Shown: in pieces, positions 25,614 to 34,277 of the stretch | Layout: the number at the start of each line of letters is the position of its first letter | Numbering within the stretch: the first letter of the stretch is position 1 | Source: Nocardia uniformis NBRC 13702 | GTDB taxonomy: Bacteria > Actinomycetota > Actinomycetes > Mycobacteriales > Mycobacteriaceae | NCBI RefSeq assembly: GCF_001613345.1 | Contig: NZ_BDCE01000072.1 | Span: 102,860-166,859, forward strand | Length of the DNA: 64,000 bases | Direction of reading: 5' to 3' | Position numbers and translations under genes: made by a program | Notes under the pieces: generated by a model | What the model saw: the letters and a program-made list of their open reading frames with translations, nothing else | Databases searched by the model: none | What the model was told of the DNA's origin: nothing

Positions 25614-25641
25614 CAATGTGCCATTGACAAATGGCGCATTG
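25614..25641. promoter_or_regulatory. 28-bp palindrome over a TTGACA -35 element
   Basis: Arms CAATGTGCCATT (25614-25625) and AATGGCGCATTG (25630-25641) are complementary at 11 of 12 positions around GACA. TTGACA at 25624-25629 lies in the middle, so a bound dimer would block RNA polymerase at the promoter of the esterase operon starting at 25660. Confidence 0.75.
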
Positions 25642-25659
25642 GGGGCTGATGCTCTAGTT

Positions 25660-26652
25660 ATGACGAGAACAAGGTCAATGGCGACCTTCGGATCGGCGGT
25701 CCCCGCATCGGCCTCGCGACAAGCGCGGCTCGCGGCGATGGCGTCGGTTGTCGGGTTGCGACGAATCAATGGGTTGCTACCGCGTAATCAAGCGGGCATT
25801 CAGGTGGGGCGCGGGCTGATCGCCGGCGTAATGGCCGCCTTCGGGCCCACCCTGCCGGGCACCCGGGTGTCGCGGGTTCGATCCGGCGCAGTGCGCGGCG
25901 AATGGGTCCGCGCGGCCGGGGTACACCACGGCGAGCGCGCCATCTACTACATCCACGGCAGTGGCTATGTGGTGTGCTCGGCACGCACGCACCGGGGCTT
26001 GGCCTCACGGTTGTCGAAGCTGACGGGGCTGCCGGTATTCCTGATCGACTATCGCCTCGCTCCCGAACACCCGTTCCCGGCTGCGGCGGACGATGTCGAG
26101 GCCGGATACCGCTGGCTGCTCGGCAATGGCTATCGGCCGGAGAATCTGGTGATCGGCGGCGACTCCGCGGGCGGGCACCTGGCGCTGGATCTGCTGCTGC
26201 AGAACCCGCGGACCGAAACCCCGCAACCGGCGGGTGTATTCATGTTCTCGCCGCTGATGGATCTCACCCTGACACTGGCCGAGCGCCGGGATCGGGAGCT
26301 CCCCGACCCGATGGCCCCGGCCCATACCGGCCGCCGTCTCATCGAGCTCTATACCGAAGGGCAACAGCCTGATTCGCCGCGCCTGCGGCTCGAGATCCCG
26401 ACGGGCACCGCCCTCCCGCCACTGCTGGTGCAGGCCAGTGCGGGGGAGATGCTCGCCGACGACGCCCAGCACCTGCACGATATGGCTGTTGCCGCCGGGG
26501 CGCGCAGCGAGCTGGAACTGTGGCCCGGCCGCATCCACGTCTTCCAGGCGCTACCTCTCCTGGTTCCCGAAGCGGTGCCGGCACTGCGCCGCGCCGAGCA
26601 GTTCATCGCGACCGCCCTGGCGGCCGCACCGCTCCTGACGAAGGTGAGTTGA
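25660..26652 (+). CDS. HSL-family alpha/beta hydrolase (carboxylesterase)
   Basis: 330 residues from ATG 25660; a GTG at 25618 is in frame but lies inside the operator. Hormone-sensitive-lipase motifs: YYIHGSGYVV (oxyanion hole, normally HGGG), VFLIDYRLAPEHPFPAAADD, NLVIGGDSAGGHLAL (nucleophile Ser in GDSAGG) and a C-terminal ELWPGRIHVFQAL carrying the catalytic His. It is the first gene of a run with SDR, diiron protein, flavin monooxygenase and MerR regulator. Mycobacterial mymA-type clusters combine a LipR-like esterase, SDRs and a flavin monooxygenase in a similar way, which suggests remodelling of fatty acyl or ketone compounds. Confidence 0.9.
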   Translation: MTRTRSMATFGSAVPASASRQARLAAMASVVGLRRINGLLPRNQAGIQVGRGLIAGVMAAFGPTLPGTRVSRVRSGAVRGEWVRAAGVHHGERAIYYIHGSGYVVCSARTHRGLASRLSKLTGLPVFLIDYRLAPEHPFPAAADDVEAGYRWLLGNGYRPENLVIGGDSAGGHLALDLLLQNPRTETPQPAGVFMFSPLMDLTLTLAERRDRELPDPMAPAHTGRRLIELYTEGQQPDSPRLRLEIPTGTALPPLLVQASAGEMLADDAQHLHDMAVAAGARSELELWPGRIHVFQALPLLVPEAVPALRRAEQFIATALAAAPLLTKVS

Positions 26653-26654
26653 CC

Positions 26655-27557
26655 ATGTCGATTCTCGACAGTGTGCTGCCGGTGTTCGGCAACCGCCGAT
26701 CACACGGAGCCAAAGCCGTGGTGACGGGTGCGGGAAGTGGTATCGGCCGCGCGTTCGCACTCGAAATCGCCGCTCGCGGTGGGGAAGTGCTGTGCGCCGA
26801 TATCGACAAGGACCGAGCCGATGAAACGGCCCGCTTGATCGAGCGCACCTACGGGCGGACCGCGCACGCTGTGTTCTGTGACGTATCCCGCCGCGAAGAC
26901 GTGGAGAGTCTGGCACTGCACGCCGAGCTCATCTTCCACGGCCCGCCCACCCTGATCATCAATAACGCCGGCGTGGGCATCGGTGGAAAACCGGTGGGCG
27001 CTATCGGTTTCGATGACTGGCAGTGGGCAATGGGGATCAATCTCTGGGGTGTCGTACACGGCTGTGAGATCTTCGCCCCGCAGCTGCGGGCCGCCGGCCG
27101 TGGCGGCATCATCAATGTCGCCTCCGCGGCGGGTTTCGCCGCGGCCCCCGGTATGGCCGTCTACAACGTATCCAAGGCCGGGGTGATGTCCCTCTCGGAG
27201 ACCCTGGCCGCGGAGCTGTCCGGCAGCGGCGTCGCGGTGACCGTGCTGTGCCCCACCTTCGTCAAGACGAATGTGGTGCGCGACGGCCGGATCGGCTCGG
27301 CCTCTTCGCGATTGGCCGACGAGCTCATGCGCCGGACCGGCTTCTCACCCGAACGCGTCGCGCGCACCACCCTCGACTCACACGACCACGGCCGCCTCTA
27401 TGTGCTGCCCCAACTGGACGCGCACGCGGTCTGGCTGCTCAAACGGCATTTCCCCGCCCTCTACGCGCACGCCCTGGGTGTCCTCAACCGGGTACTGCCG
27501 CAAAACGATTCCGCGGTCCCCACGACCGTCCCGAGCAATGCGAAGACAGGAGTCTGA
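26655..27557 (+). CDS. SDR family NAD(P)-dependent oxidoreductase
   Basis: A 300-residue classical short-chain dehydrogenase with C-terminal extension. VVTGAGSGIGRAFALEIAARG, DIDKDRADE, LIINNAGVGIGGKPVG, then INVASAAGFAAAPGMAVYNVSKAGVMSLSETLAAELSGSGVAVTVLCP contains the Ser-Tyr-Lys set (YNVSK). The extension ends VLPQLDAHAVWLLKRHFPALYAHALGVLNRVLP, a pattern seen in SDRs from lipid-oxidising mycobacteria. ATG 26655 is two bases after the esterase stop with AAGGTGAG upstream. It probably oxidises the alcohol or reduces the ketone in the pathway of this operon. Confidence 0.9.
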   Translation: MSILDSVLPVFGNRRSHGAKAVVTGAGSGIGRAFALEIAARGGEVLCADIDKDRADETARLIERTYGRTAHAVFCDVSRREDVESLALHAELIFHGPPTLIINNAGVGIGGKPVGAIGFDDWQWAMGINLWGVVHGCEIFAPQLRAAGRGGIINVASAAGFAAAPGMAVYNVSKAGVMSLSETLAAELSGSGVAVTVLCPTFVKTNVVRDGRIGSASSRLADELMRRTGFSPERVARTTLDSHDHGRLYVLPQLDAHAVWLLKRHFPALYAHALGVLNRVLPQNDSAVPTTVPSNAKTGV

Positions 27558-27558
27558 C

Positions 27559-28479
27559 ATGTCTTTCGACTTCGACAATATGTTGACCAAGATCGAGTCC
27601 CGGCAGTGGGCATTGGCCGATATCGACTGGGACGCACCGGGTGCCGAACTCATCGACCCCGCGCTGCACGCCAAGCTCAAGCCGTTCATGGCCGATCTGA
27701 TGTGGATCGAGAATGTCGGTGCGCGCGGTTTCGCCGCCATGGCGCAGAAGGCGCCGACCGAGACACTGAAGCAGATCTACCGCTACTTCCACGCCGAGGA
27801 ACAGCGGCACGCCAATGCCGAACTGGCCCTGATGCGCCGGTGGGGGATGCTCGACGGTGAGGAGATCCCGGAACCGAATATCAATGTCAAACTGGTCATC
27901 GACTTCCTGGACAAGCACGCCGACGATATGTCGCTGTCGTTCCTGGGCACCGTCATCCCCATGCTCGAGGTGGCCCTGGACGGTGCGCTGATCAAGTTCA
28001 TTACCGATGAGATCGACGACCCCGTCGCGCAGGAGGTCTTCAAGAAGATCAATGCCGATGAATCACGGCACCTGGCCACCGATTACGCGGTCATGGAGCT
28101 GCTCGGCCACGCGACGGTGCGTAAACTCGCCGCCGATCTGGTCGGTGGCTGGGTCAAACCGTCGTTCATCGTCGGCGTGCTCAGCTATGTGCCGCTGCTG
28201 AACAAGATGCGCGACAATATCGTCGAGATGGGTGTCGACGAGGAGAAGCTCTACGCGGCCATGCGGAAGTTCAAGGCGGTGGGGGAGCGCACGCCGATCG
28301 CCAATCGGGTGCCGATGTACCGGATTGTGAAGATGCACAGCAGCTGGGTGATCAATCGCGACCATCCCTACCATCTGTTCGCCGACGCCATGGTCAAGGT
28401 GACATCGCGGATTCCGGATCGCTTCCTGGGACCGCAGCCCACCTGGTCCAAGGAACTCACCTACGAGCCCGTCGCATGA
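27559..28479 (+). CDS. Ferritin-like diiron protein, putative oxygenase
   Basis: 306 residues, mostly helical. Two metal-binding helices are visible: IYRYFHAEEQRHANAELALMRRWG (EExxH, about residues 77-80) and KKINADESRHLATDYAVMELLG (DExxH). With upstream Glu residues (MWIENVGARGF) these form a ferritin-like diiron site. Such proteins include acyl desaturases, hydroxylases and aldehyde oxygenases; the family is often labelled only as a reductase or hypothetical. The start follows AGGAG at 27549-27553 and the stop overlaps the monooxygenase ATG as ATGA, so it is translationally coupled. It probably performs an oxygenation step on the same substrate. Confidence 0.75.
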   Translation: MSFDFDNMLTKIESRQWALADIDWDAPGAELIDPALHAKLKPFMADLMWIENVGARGFAAMAQKAPTETLKQIYRYFHAEEQRHANAELALMRRWGMLDGEEIPEPNINVKLVIDFLDKHADDMSLSFLGTVIPMLEVALDGALIKFITDEIDDPVAQEVFKKINADESRHLATDYAVMELLGHATVRKLAADLVGGWVKPSFIVGVLSYVPLLNKMRDNIVEMGVDEEKLYAAMRKFKAVGERTPIANRVPMYRIVKMHSSWVINRDHPYHLFADAMVKVTSRIPDRFLGPQPTWSKELTYEPVA

Positions 28480-30059
28480 GCGAGCGTAGCGAGCGACCGG
28501 TGGGCGCAGCCGAGCGTAGCGAGCGACCGGTGGGCGCAGCCTCCACCGCCAAGCCACTGGACGTGGCAATCATCGGTGCCGGTTTCGCGGGTATCGGCGC
28601 GGCGATTCGACTGCGGCAGAAGGGCATTACCGACTTCGCCCTCTTCGAGCGCGGCGACCGGGTCGGCGGCACCTGGCGCGACAATACCTATCCCGGTGCG
28701 GCCTGCGATATCCCGTCGCGGCTGTACTCCTTCGCCTTCGCACCCAATCCGGACTGGTCGCACACCTACTCCGGCAGTGGCGAGATCCTGGGCTATATCG
28801 AGTCGATGGTGCGGAAGTTCGATATCGGCCCCAGCATTCGATTCGACCACACCGTCATCGGTATGGAGTTCGACGAGGCGAGCGGCCTGTGGGATATCAC
28901 CTTCGCGGCCGATCGGCGAAAGGTGAAGGCGCGCACCGTTGTCGTCGCCTCCGGCCCGCTGTCGAATGCCAGCTTCCCGAATATGCCGGGGATCGAGACC
29001 TACGAGGGTCACAAGATCCACAGTGCCCGTTGGGACCACGACTACGACTTCACCGGCAAGAAGGTGGCGGTGGTCGGCACCGGCGCCAGCGCCGTGCAGA
29101 TCATTCCGGAACTGGTCGAGCGGGCCGCGTCGGTCAAGGTATTCCAGCGCACACCCGGCTGGGTATTGCCGCGGGCGAACCGTCGCACCAGCGCGGCGAC
29201 CCGGCGGCTGTACCGGCAGGCCCCGATCACCCAGCGGCTGGCACGTGATGCCTGGTTCTGGGGACACGAGTCGGTGGCCCTGGGCGTTGTCTGGAATACG
29301 CCGCTGACCCGGGTGGTCGAGTCGGTTGCCCTGCTGCATCTACGATCCCAGGTCGGCGACCCCTGGCTGCGTCGGCAGCTCACCCCGGATTTCCGGGCGG
29401 GCTGCAAGCGCTTGCTGATCAGCAATGACTACTACCCGGCGCTGCAGCGGGAGAACTGCAAACTGATCACCTGGCCGATCGCGCGACTGTCCCCGAACGG
29501 TATTCGCACCGCCGAGGGTATCGAGCATCAGGCGGACTGCATTGTTTTCGCCACCGGCTTCGATGTCTCCAAGGCCGGTGCCCCCATACCGATCACCGGT
29601 CGCGACGGCCGCGTGCTCGGGGACGAATGGAGCAGGGGCGCATACGCTTTCAAGAGCGTCGCGGTCTCGGGCTATCCGAATCTGTTCCTCACCTTCGGTC
29701 CGAACTCCGGCCCCGGCCATAATTCGGCGCTGGTCTACATGGAGGCGCAGATCGAGTACCTCACCGATGCCATCGGTGTGCTACTCGCCCGTGATCTGCG
29801 CATGCTCGAGGTGCGGCGCGACCGCCAGGACCGCTACAACGCCCGGTTGCAACAGCGGCTGGGCTCCACCACCTGGAACTCGGGCTGCCGCAGCTGGTAT
29901 CTCACCGAGGACGGCTTCAACTCCACCATGTACCCCGGATTCGGCACCCAGTACGTGCGGCAGTTGGCCCGGGTCGAACTCGACGATTACGTCCTGACCC
30001 CTCGGGACGCGGTGCGGCTCACCGGTGCCGACAGCGGAATCGCCCTTTCCCTCCGCTAA
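28476..30059 (+). CDS. Flavin-containing monooxygenase (Baeyer-Villiger type)
   Basis: A 527-residue class-B flavoprotein monooxygenase. FAD site VAIIGAGFAGIGAAIRLRQ (GxGxxG from residue 34), GDRVGGTWRDNTYPGAACD, the BVMO fingerprint region YEGHKIHSARW (family FxGxxxHxxxW), and the NADPH site KKVAVVGTGASAVQIIPEL. The closing half has CIVFATGFDVSKAG and NLFLTFGPNSGPGHNSALVYME. The first 22 residues are two copies of an ERSERPVGAA unit encoded by a perfect 30-bp tandem duplication, outside the normal fold. The start overlaps the diiron gene by four bases. It inserts oxygen next to a ketone or heteroatom; the substrate is unknown. Confidence 0.92.
   Translation: MSERSERPVGAAERSERPVGAASTAKPLDVAIIGAGFAGIGAAIRLRQKGITDFALFERGDRVGGTWRDNTYPGAACDIPSRLYSFAFAPNPDWSHTYSGSGEILGYIESMVRKFDIGPSIRFDHTVIGMEFDEASGLWDITFAADRRKVKARTVVVASGPLSNASFPNMPGIETYEGHKIHSARWDHDYDFTGKKVAVVGTGASAVQIIPELVERAASVKVFQRTPGWVLPRANRRTSAATRRLYRQAPITQRLARDAWFWGHESVALGVVWNTPLTRVVESVALLHLRSQVGDPWLRRQLTPDFRAGCKRLLISNDYYPALQRENCKLITWPIARLSPNGIRTAEGIEHQADCIVFATGFDVSKAGAPIPITGRDGRVLGDEWSRGAYAFKSVAVSGYPNLFLTFGPNSGPGHNSALVYMEAQIEYLTDAIGVLLARDLRMLEVRRDRQDRYNARLQQRLGSTTWNSGCRSWYLTEDGFNSTMYPGFGTQYVRQLARVELDDYVLTPRDAVRLTGADSGIALSLR
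28481..28540 (+). repeat. Perfect 30-bp tandem duplication at the monooxygenase N-terminus
   Basis: The units 28481-28510 and 28511-28540 are identical and keep the frame (each begins CGAGCGTAGCGAGCGACC). The unit itself contains a GAGCG-TAG-CGAGCG-like repetition and resembles GAGCGTAGCGAGCG elements scattered at gene junctions in nocardioforms. It adds ten residues per copy. Confidence 0.85.
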
Positions 30060-30166
30060 TGTCGACGCGAGGTGTTCCGCCCATGCCCTCGGTGCTCACC
30101 CGCACCGGGGCATGGGCGCTGCGCCTGGTCGACCGGCAACCGCGAGACAGGGAGGGCGAGACTCAG

Positions 30167-30946
30167 ATGGCGGAGTACCGCATCGACGATCTCGCCCACG
30201 CCGCGGGCACCACCACCCGCAATGTGCGTGCCTATCAGGAACGCGGCCTGCTCCCGACCCCCACTCGGCGCAGCGGTCGCGCACTCATCTACGACGATTC
30301 CCACCTCGCCCGGCTGCGGATTATCGATTCGCTACTGCAGCGCGGGTTCACCACCGCGCATATCGCCGATTTCATTACCAGCTGGGAAACCGGCAAGGAC
30401 CTCACCGAGGTACTCGGCCTGCAACAGGCCGTCACCGCCACCTGGGGCAAATCCGAAGAGCCCCTGGAGGTTCCGCGCGAACTGGTGGACACCTTCCTCG
30501 GCGATGTGGACGGCGATCCGGTAACCGGTGCGGAACTCGAGCGGCTCGCCGATCTGGGCCTGGCCCGGTTGCACGGGGATACCGTCGAATTCACCCAGCC
30601 GGAACTGCTCGCGACCTTCGCCGCCCTGCACGGCTACGGGTACCACCTGGACAGTCTCATCGATGTCTACGCGGCGGTCGGTCAACGGGTCGACGATATT
30701 GCCCGGCTCATGGTCACCGCCGCCAAGGATCAGATTGTCGCCGAGCACGGGCCGGGCTGGCTCCCGGATACCGGTGCCGAGACCGCCGCCCTGACCAAAA
30801 TGCTCAATCACCTTCGCGAGCTCGGCGTCACGGCGGTGCAGAACACGCTCGCGCAAGCCCTCGACCGGGTACTGGAGAGCGAACTCAGCGCCTATCTGGA
30901 GATCGCCGTCGAAAAGCGCAGCGCCGAGAAGAAGCCGCAGCCCTAG
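30167..30946 (+). CDS. MerR family transcriptional regulator
   Basis: 259 residues from ATG 30167 behind GGAGGG. The N-terminal MerR winged helix is YRIDDLAHAAGTTTRNVRAYQERGLLPTPTRRSGRALIYDDSHLARLRIIDSLLQRGFTTAHIADFI. The long C-terminal domain (about 150 residues, LEVPRELVDTFLGDVDGDPV to LESELSAYLEIAVEKRS) is helical and has no Cys metal site, so the signal is probably organic. It is the last gene in line with the esterase-to-monooxygenase operon and may control it through the 28-bp palindrome, although MerR sites usually sit between -35 and -10. Confidence 0.88.
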   Translation: MAEYRIDDLAHAAGTTTRNVRAYQERGLLPTPTRRSGRALIYDDSHLARLRIIDSLLQRGFTTAHIADFITSWETGKDLTEVLGLQQAVTATWGKSEEPLEVPRELVDTFLGDVDGDPVTGAELERLADLGLARLHGDTVEFTQPELLATFAALHGYGYHLDSLIDVYAAVGQRVDDIARLMVTAAKDQIVAEHGPGWLPDTGAETAALTKMLNHLRELGVTAVQNTLAQALDRVLESELSAYLEIAVEKRSAEKKPQP

Positions 30947-30976
30947 CCCACGCCAGCTGGCGAGTTCGCGAAAACC

Positions 30977-32152
30977 TCAGAGGCGGAGTGACTTCGACTC
31001 CAGGCGCCGGGCGGTGCGCGCGGCCATCAGAGTGGATATGCCGGTGGGATGCAGCGGGTCGTACCCCGTCATCTCGGAGATTCGAGCCAGTCGATAGGTG
31101 ACCGTATTGCGGTGGATGAACAGCGCCCGCGCGACCGCATTGTGGTTGAACTGATTGTCGATGAACGCATCCAGGGTCTGCGCCAGCACGGGTTGGTCGT
31201 CGAGCGGTGCGAGCAGCGCGGCCAATGTGCGCCGGGCCGGGCCCGCCGTCGCGATGGCGTACTCGAACATCATGTCCTGTTGACGGCAGACGACCGCGGG
31301 TTGGTGGAGGCAGCGCGCCACCTCGGCGACCGCGCGCGCCTCGGCATAGGCGGCGGGAACATCGGTATGCGTCGGTGCGGGCGCGACCCCGATCCAGAAC
31401 TGCGGATGCGGACCGGTGTCGCGGATGGCCAGCCGAGCGGCCAGCGCGCCCACCGGATCACCGTCGGGTTCCGGCATGGGTACCAATGCCGTCCATCCGC
31501 CACTGTCACGATGCAGCAGCGTGCCGGGCAGATCGGCGATCCGGCTGCGCAGACCGGTCAGGGTGCCGGGCGTCGGTTCCCCGAGCCGCACGACCGCGAT
31601 GAGGAAGGCATCGGCGATCGGCACCTCGGGATCGTGTGCCCAGCCGCTGGGATCGCGCCCGGTCAGCAGGGCGTCGGCGATTTCGCGCTGCCGTTCGAGC
31701 AAATCCCAGCGCGGCTGGCGGGCGTCCTCGACGAGGGCGTTGGCAATGCGGGACATGATCAGACTCAGGTACTCCGTCAGCCGCAGACCCAACTCCGGAA
31801 TGACCGGGTACTCACCGGGATCGAGCAGCCGCATCAACTCCGACCAGAAGAAGCCGCTGCCGACCCGATAGTTGGTGAGGGATTCGGTCAGGGGCATTCC
31901 GTCGTGGACCAGGTTCACCACCCGGTCCACCAGCGGCTGGGTGTCCTCGGAGGTCGGTTCGAATCCCTCGACCAGATAGCGGAAGAACAGCGCGATATTG
32001 AGTTTGGCGCTCACCACGAAATCCGCGTCCAGCATCGAATGCGGGATGGCGTCATAGGGCGGTGCGTCGGCACTGAATTCGCCGACCAGGGCGGTAGCGC
32101 GCTGCCGTAGCCGCTCGAATACGGCCGCGCGCGCCGCGATGTCGGTGCCCAT
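30977..32152 (-). CDS. PucR/CdaR family transcriptional regulator
   Basis: A 391-residue regulator. A helical N-terminal sensor region (FFRYLVEGFEPTSEDTQPLVDRVVNLVHDGMPLTESLTNYRVGSGFFWSELMRLL), a GGDEF-like central domain, and the PucR C-terminal HTH: LAQTLDAFIDNQFNHNAVARALFIHRNTVTYRLARISEMTGYDP. The ATG overlaps the stop of the upstream lipase gene (TGATG), so both come from one transcript with coupled translation. It probably controls lipase or lipid-use genes in response to a small metabolite. Confidence 0.9.
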   Translation of the reverse strand: MGTDIAARAAVFERLRQRATALVGEFSADAPPYDAIPHSMLDADFVVSAKLNIALFFRYLVEGFEPTSEDTQPLVDRVVNLVHDGMPLTESLTNYRVGSGFFWSELMRLLDPGEYPVIPELGLRLTEYLSLIMSRIANALVEDARQPRWDLLERQREIADALLTGRDPSGWAHDPEVPIADAFLIAVVRLGEPTPGTLTGLRSRIADLPGTLLHRDSGGWTALVPMPEPDGDPVGALAARLAIRDTGPHPQFWIGVAPAPTHTDVPAAYAEARAVAEVARCLHQPAVVCRQQDMMFEYAIATAGPARRTLAALLAPLDDQPVLAQTLDAFIDNQFNHNAVARALFIHRNTVTYRLARISEMTGYDPLHPTGISTLMAARTARRLESKSLRL

Positions 32153-33486
32153 CAGCGACCCGGGAATCCCTCCGGTAGCAACTGGAAGTCGGCCTTGAAC
32201 TTCGGCCCGGCCGGCAGGCCACGCAGCAGTGCGCTGATCCAGGCGACCGCGGGCGGCCAGCCGGTCACGGCATTCGTGATGTGCTCGGGGATGGGGCTCG
32301 TATAGAACCGCAGATCCGCGCCGCGATCCCAGTAGGACTGCACGGTCGGCAGCACCACCGATGGCGGAATCAGCTCATCCCATACGCCGTGCCACCACAG
32401 CACCGGGGAATCGGGAATGTATCTGCCGAGGCTGTTGTCCTGGAGGACCTTCATGACTGCGGGTGACGACTCGAGCGATTTGCCGGGCTGGAAGTATTCG
32501 CTGATCGGCCGGTACATGCCCGTGGCCGCAATGGTTGCGTAGCAGCGGCTCTGGAAGTCCGCGACGAGCTGCTGGCCCTCGGGGGTCAGCAATTCCGCAG
32601 CATTGAATGCCTCCGGATATTCCCGGGAAAGGCTCGCGAATCCCAGCCACATGGTGAAGTTGCTGATTCCGGTCAGTCCGGGCTGGGCCCGCGTCGCATA
32701 TTGCGCCTGCGCCACCAGGTCGCCGGGCGTCCCGCCGATAGCCGTTCCCAGAATTCGAACATCCGGCGCATACGACTGCCGCAATTCGGCCGCGCGCAGG
32801 GAACCGGAACCGCCGCCGGAGTATCCGTAGAGCGCGATACCGGAATCGGTGAGACCCAATGACGCATCGTTCTTCATCGCCCGGAGGCTGTCGAGAACCA
32901 TCTTGCCTTCGTCATAGGTGTTGAAGGTATTGAACTTCCCATCGAAGTCGGGCACGTTGATCGCGAAACCCTGTGCGAGCCAACCACTGACCAGCGTGGC
33001 CTCTTTCAACGTGCCGACCTGCAAGGTGTACGAGGGGTTGCAGGCCGAACTGGTGGAGTCGATGGCCTCCTGGAACGACACCACCGGCCGCGCGCTGCCC
33101 GACCACGGAATTCCGGGCACGATCACCGATGTCGCGGTGACGATCGGATTGTCGTGTACATCGTTGGTCCGGTACAGCAGCTGTTTGGTGTACACGGGGA
33201 ACGGAATTCCCAGCAGCCGGGTCTGCACCTCGCGTTCCCGCACCACCTGTCCGGGCGCGAAATCCGCGATATTCGGCGGATCGCTGTACCACGGGTCCTC
33301 ATCGGGTGTGGGAATCGGCAACATGTCGTAGAGCCACGGCTCCGACGGCAATTGCGGCAATTGATTCTGATCCGGCGGAAATGTCGGTGGGAACCCGGGC
33401 TCCGCCGAAACCACCCCCATAGCACCCGCCACCAAGCATGCCGACATGGTGAAAACCACCAGCCGCCGTAGCCCAGACCTGCTCAT
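32152..33486 (-). CDS. Secreted lipase (LIP/triacylglycerol lipase family)
   Basis: 444 residues. Signal peptide MSRSGLRRLVVFTMSACLVAGAMGVVSAEPG (likely cleaved after VSA). The mature alpha/beta-hydrolase resembles the secreted lipase family PF03583: FYxxP-like opening PWYSDPPNIADFAPGQVVREREV, YRTNDVHDNPIVTATSVIVPGIPWSGSARPVVSFQEAID, nucleophile elbow IALYGYSGGGSGSLRAAEL, and late WWHGVWDELIPPSV and PIPEHITNAV supplying Asp and His. ATG 33486 is preferred over one 12 bases upstream because MSRSGLRR starts a clean signal peptide. It feeds host or environmental acylglycerols and is co-transcribed with the PucR regulator. Confidence 0.88.
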   Translation of the reverse strand: MSRSGLRRLVVFTMSACLVAGAMGVVSAEPGFPPTFPPDQNQLPQLPSEPWLYDMLPIPTPDEDPWYSDPPNIADFAPGQVVREREVQTRLLGIPFPVYTKQLLYRTNDVHDNPIVTATSVIVPGIPWSGSARPVVSFQEAIDSTSSACNPSYTLQVGTLKEATLVSGWLAQGFAINVPDFDGKFNTFNTYDEGKMVLDSLRAMKNDASLGLTDSGIALYGYSGGGSGSLRAAELRQSYAPDVRILGTAIGGTPGDLVAQAQYATRAQPGLTGISNFTMWLGFASLSREYPEAFNAAELLTPEGQQLVADFQSRCYATIAATGMYRPISEYFQPGKSLESSPAVMKVLQDNSLGRYIPDSPVLWWHGVWDELIPPSVVLPTVQSYWDRGADLRFYTSPIPEHITNAVTGWPPAVAWISALLRGLPAGPKFKADFQLLPEGFPGR

Positions 33487-33604
33487 CGACCCCTCCAAAC
33501 TCCATTGTTCGCACGCGGTCGACTGTGATTCGTCCGGTGGGATTCAGCTCACACCACACGAAAGCCGTGCGCAATCGACGAAGCGCCGAGTATGGATAGG
33601 GGCT

Positions 33605-33622
33605 TTTGTGCACGTGCACAAA
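33605..33622. promoter_or_regulatory. 18-bp perfect palindrome in the lipase/TetR intergenic region
   Basis: TTTGTGCACGTGCACAAA, fully symmetric, midway between the divergent lipase (33486) and TetR (33677) starts. Strong operator candidate for a dimeric regulator; which protein binds is unknown. Confidence 0.65.
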
Positions 33623-33655
33623 TGAGTTCTCGGGGCTCTGCCGACTCGATGGGTC

Positions 33656-33675
33656 TTGACTGATACTTTGGTCAA
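33656..33675. promoter_or_regulatory. Putative autoregulatory operator of the TetR gene
   Basis: TTGACTGATACTTTGGTCAA: arms TTGACT and GGTCAA (5 of 6 complementary) with an 8-base centre, ending two bases before the GTG start. It aligns with the palindrome at 35428-35447 at 13 of 20 positions. A transcript beginning here would be nearly leaderless. Confidence 0.5.
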
Positions 33676-33676
33676 T

Positions 33677-34255
33677 GTGGCCGACCGGCAGACCTTGATC
33701 CTGCGAGCAGCGACGAAAGTCATCGCGCGGCGAGGCGTTCGGGGCCTGCGGGTGGAGGAGCTGGCGGCCGAGGCCGGGGTGTCGACCGCCCTCATCTATT
33801 ACCACTTCAAGGACCGTGCCGGGCTGTTGCGCCGGACCCTGGAGTTCATCAGTGACCGCGCCGAGCGCTATACCTTCGACGACGCGCCCGCCCCCGGATC
33901 GCCACGCGCGGAACTGGAGCAGGCACTGCTGCTCGAACTCCAGGATGATCCGACGGTGCGGGAAAACAGCACCGCCTGGGGCGAATTGCGGGCCAGCGCC
34001 GTCTTCGAGCCCGAGCTGCGCGAACAGCTGGGTGCGTCGACCCGGTACTGGGTCGACAGCATCGCGGAACTGGTGCGGCGCACCGCGCCGGATTCCGCGA
34101 CCGCCCCGCCGCTGGCGATCGCGGAACGGCTGACCGCGCTGGTCGAGGGACTGAGCCAGCGCTGGTTGAGCGGTTCGATCACCCTGGAGTACGCCCGCGA
34201 ACTGCTACACCAGGCGATTGCCGCCGAACTCGGCGAGAAGTTACGCCCGGTGTAG
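33677..34255 (+). CDS. TetR family regulator next to agmatine deiminase
   Basis: 192 residues from GTG 33677; a TTG at 33656 is in frame but falls on the operator-like repeat. HTH: QTLILRAATKVIARRGVRGLRVEELAAEAGVSTALIYYHFKDRAGLLRRTLEFI. The C-terminal domain has LELQDDPTVRENSTAWGELRASAVFEPELREQL and a final LTALVEGLSQRWLSGSITLEYARELL, typical of TetR_C members of the BetI-like branch. It converges on the deiminase gene with 22 bases between. Related palindromes lie at its own start and at the deiminase promoter, so it probably represses both. Confidence 0.88.
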   Translation: MADRQTLILRAATKVIARRGVRGLRVEELAAEAGVSTALIYYHFKDRAGLLRRTLEFISDRAERYTFDDAPAPGSPRAELEQALLLELQDDPTVRENSTAWGELRASAVFEPELREQLGASTRYWVDSIAELVRRTAPDSATAPPLAIAERLTALVEGLSQRWLSGSITLEYARELLHQAIAAELGEKLRPV

Positions 34256-34277
34256 CGCGGGTTCGTCCGAGCCCGAC

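Noticed and set aside
30951..30962. CGCCAGCTGGCG as a terminator between the MerR and PucR genes
   Set aside because: A perfect palindrome without a loop gives a poor hairpin, and there is no T-run.
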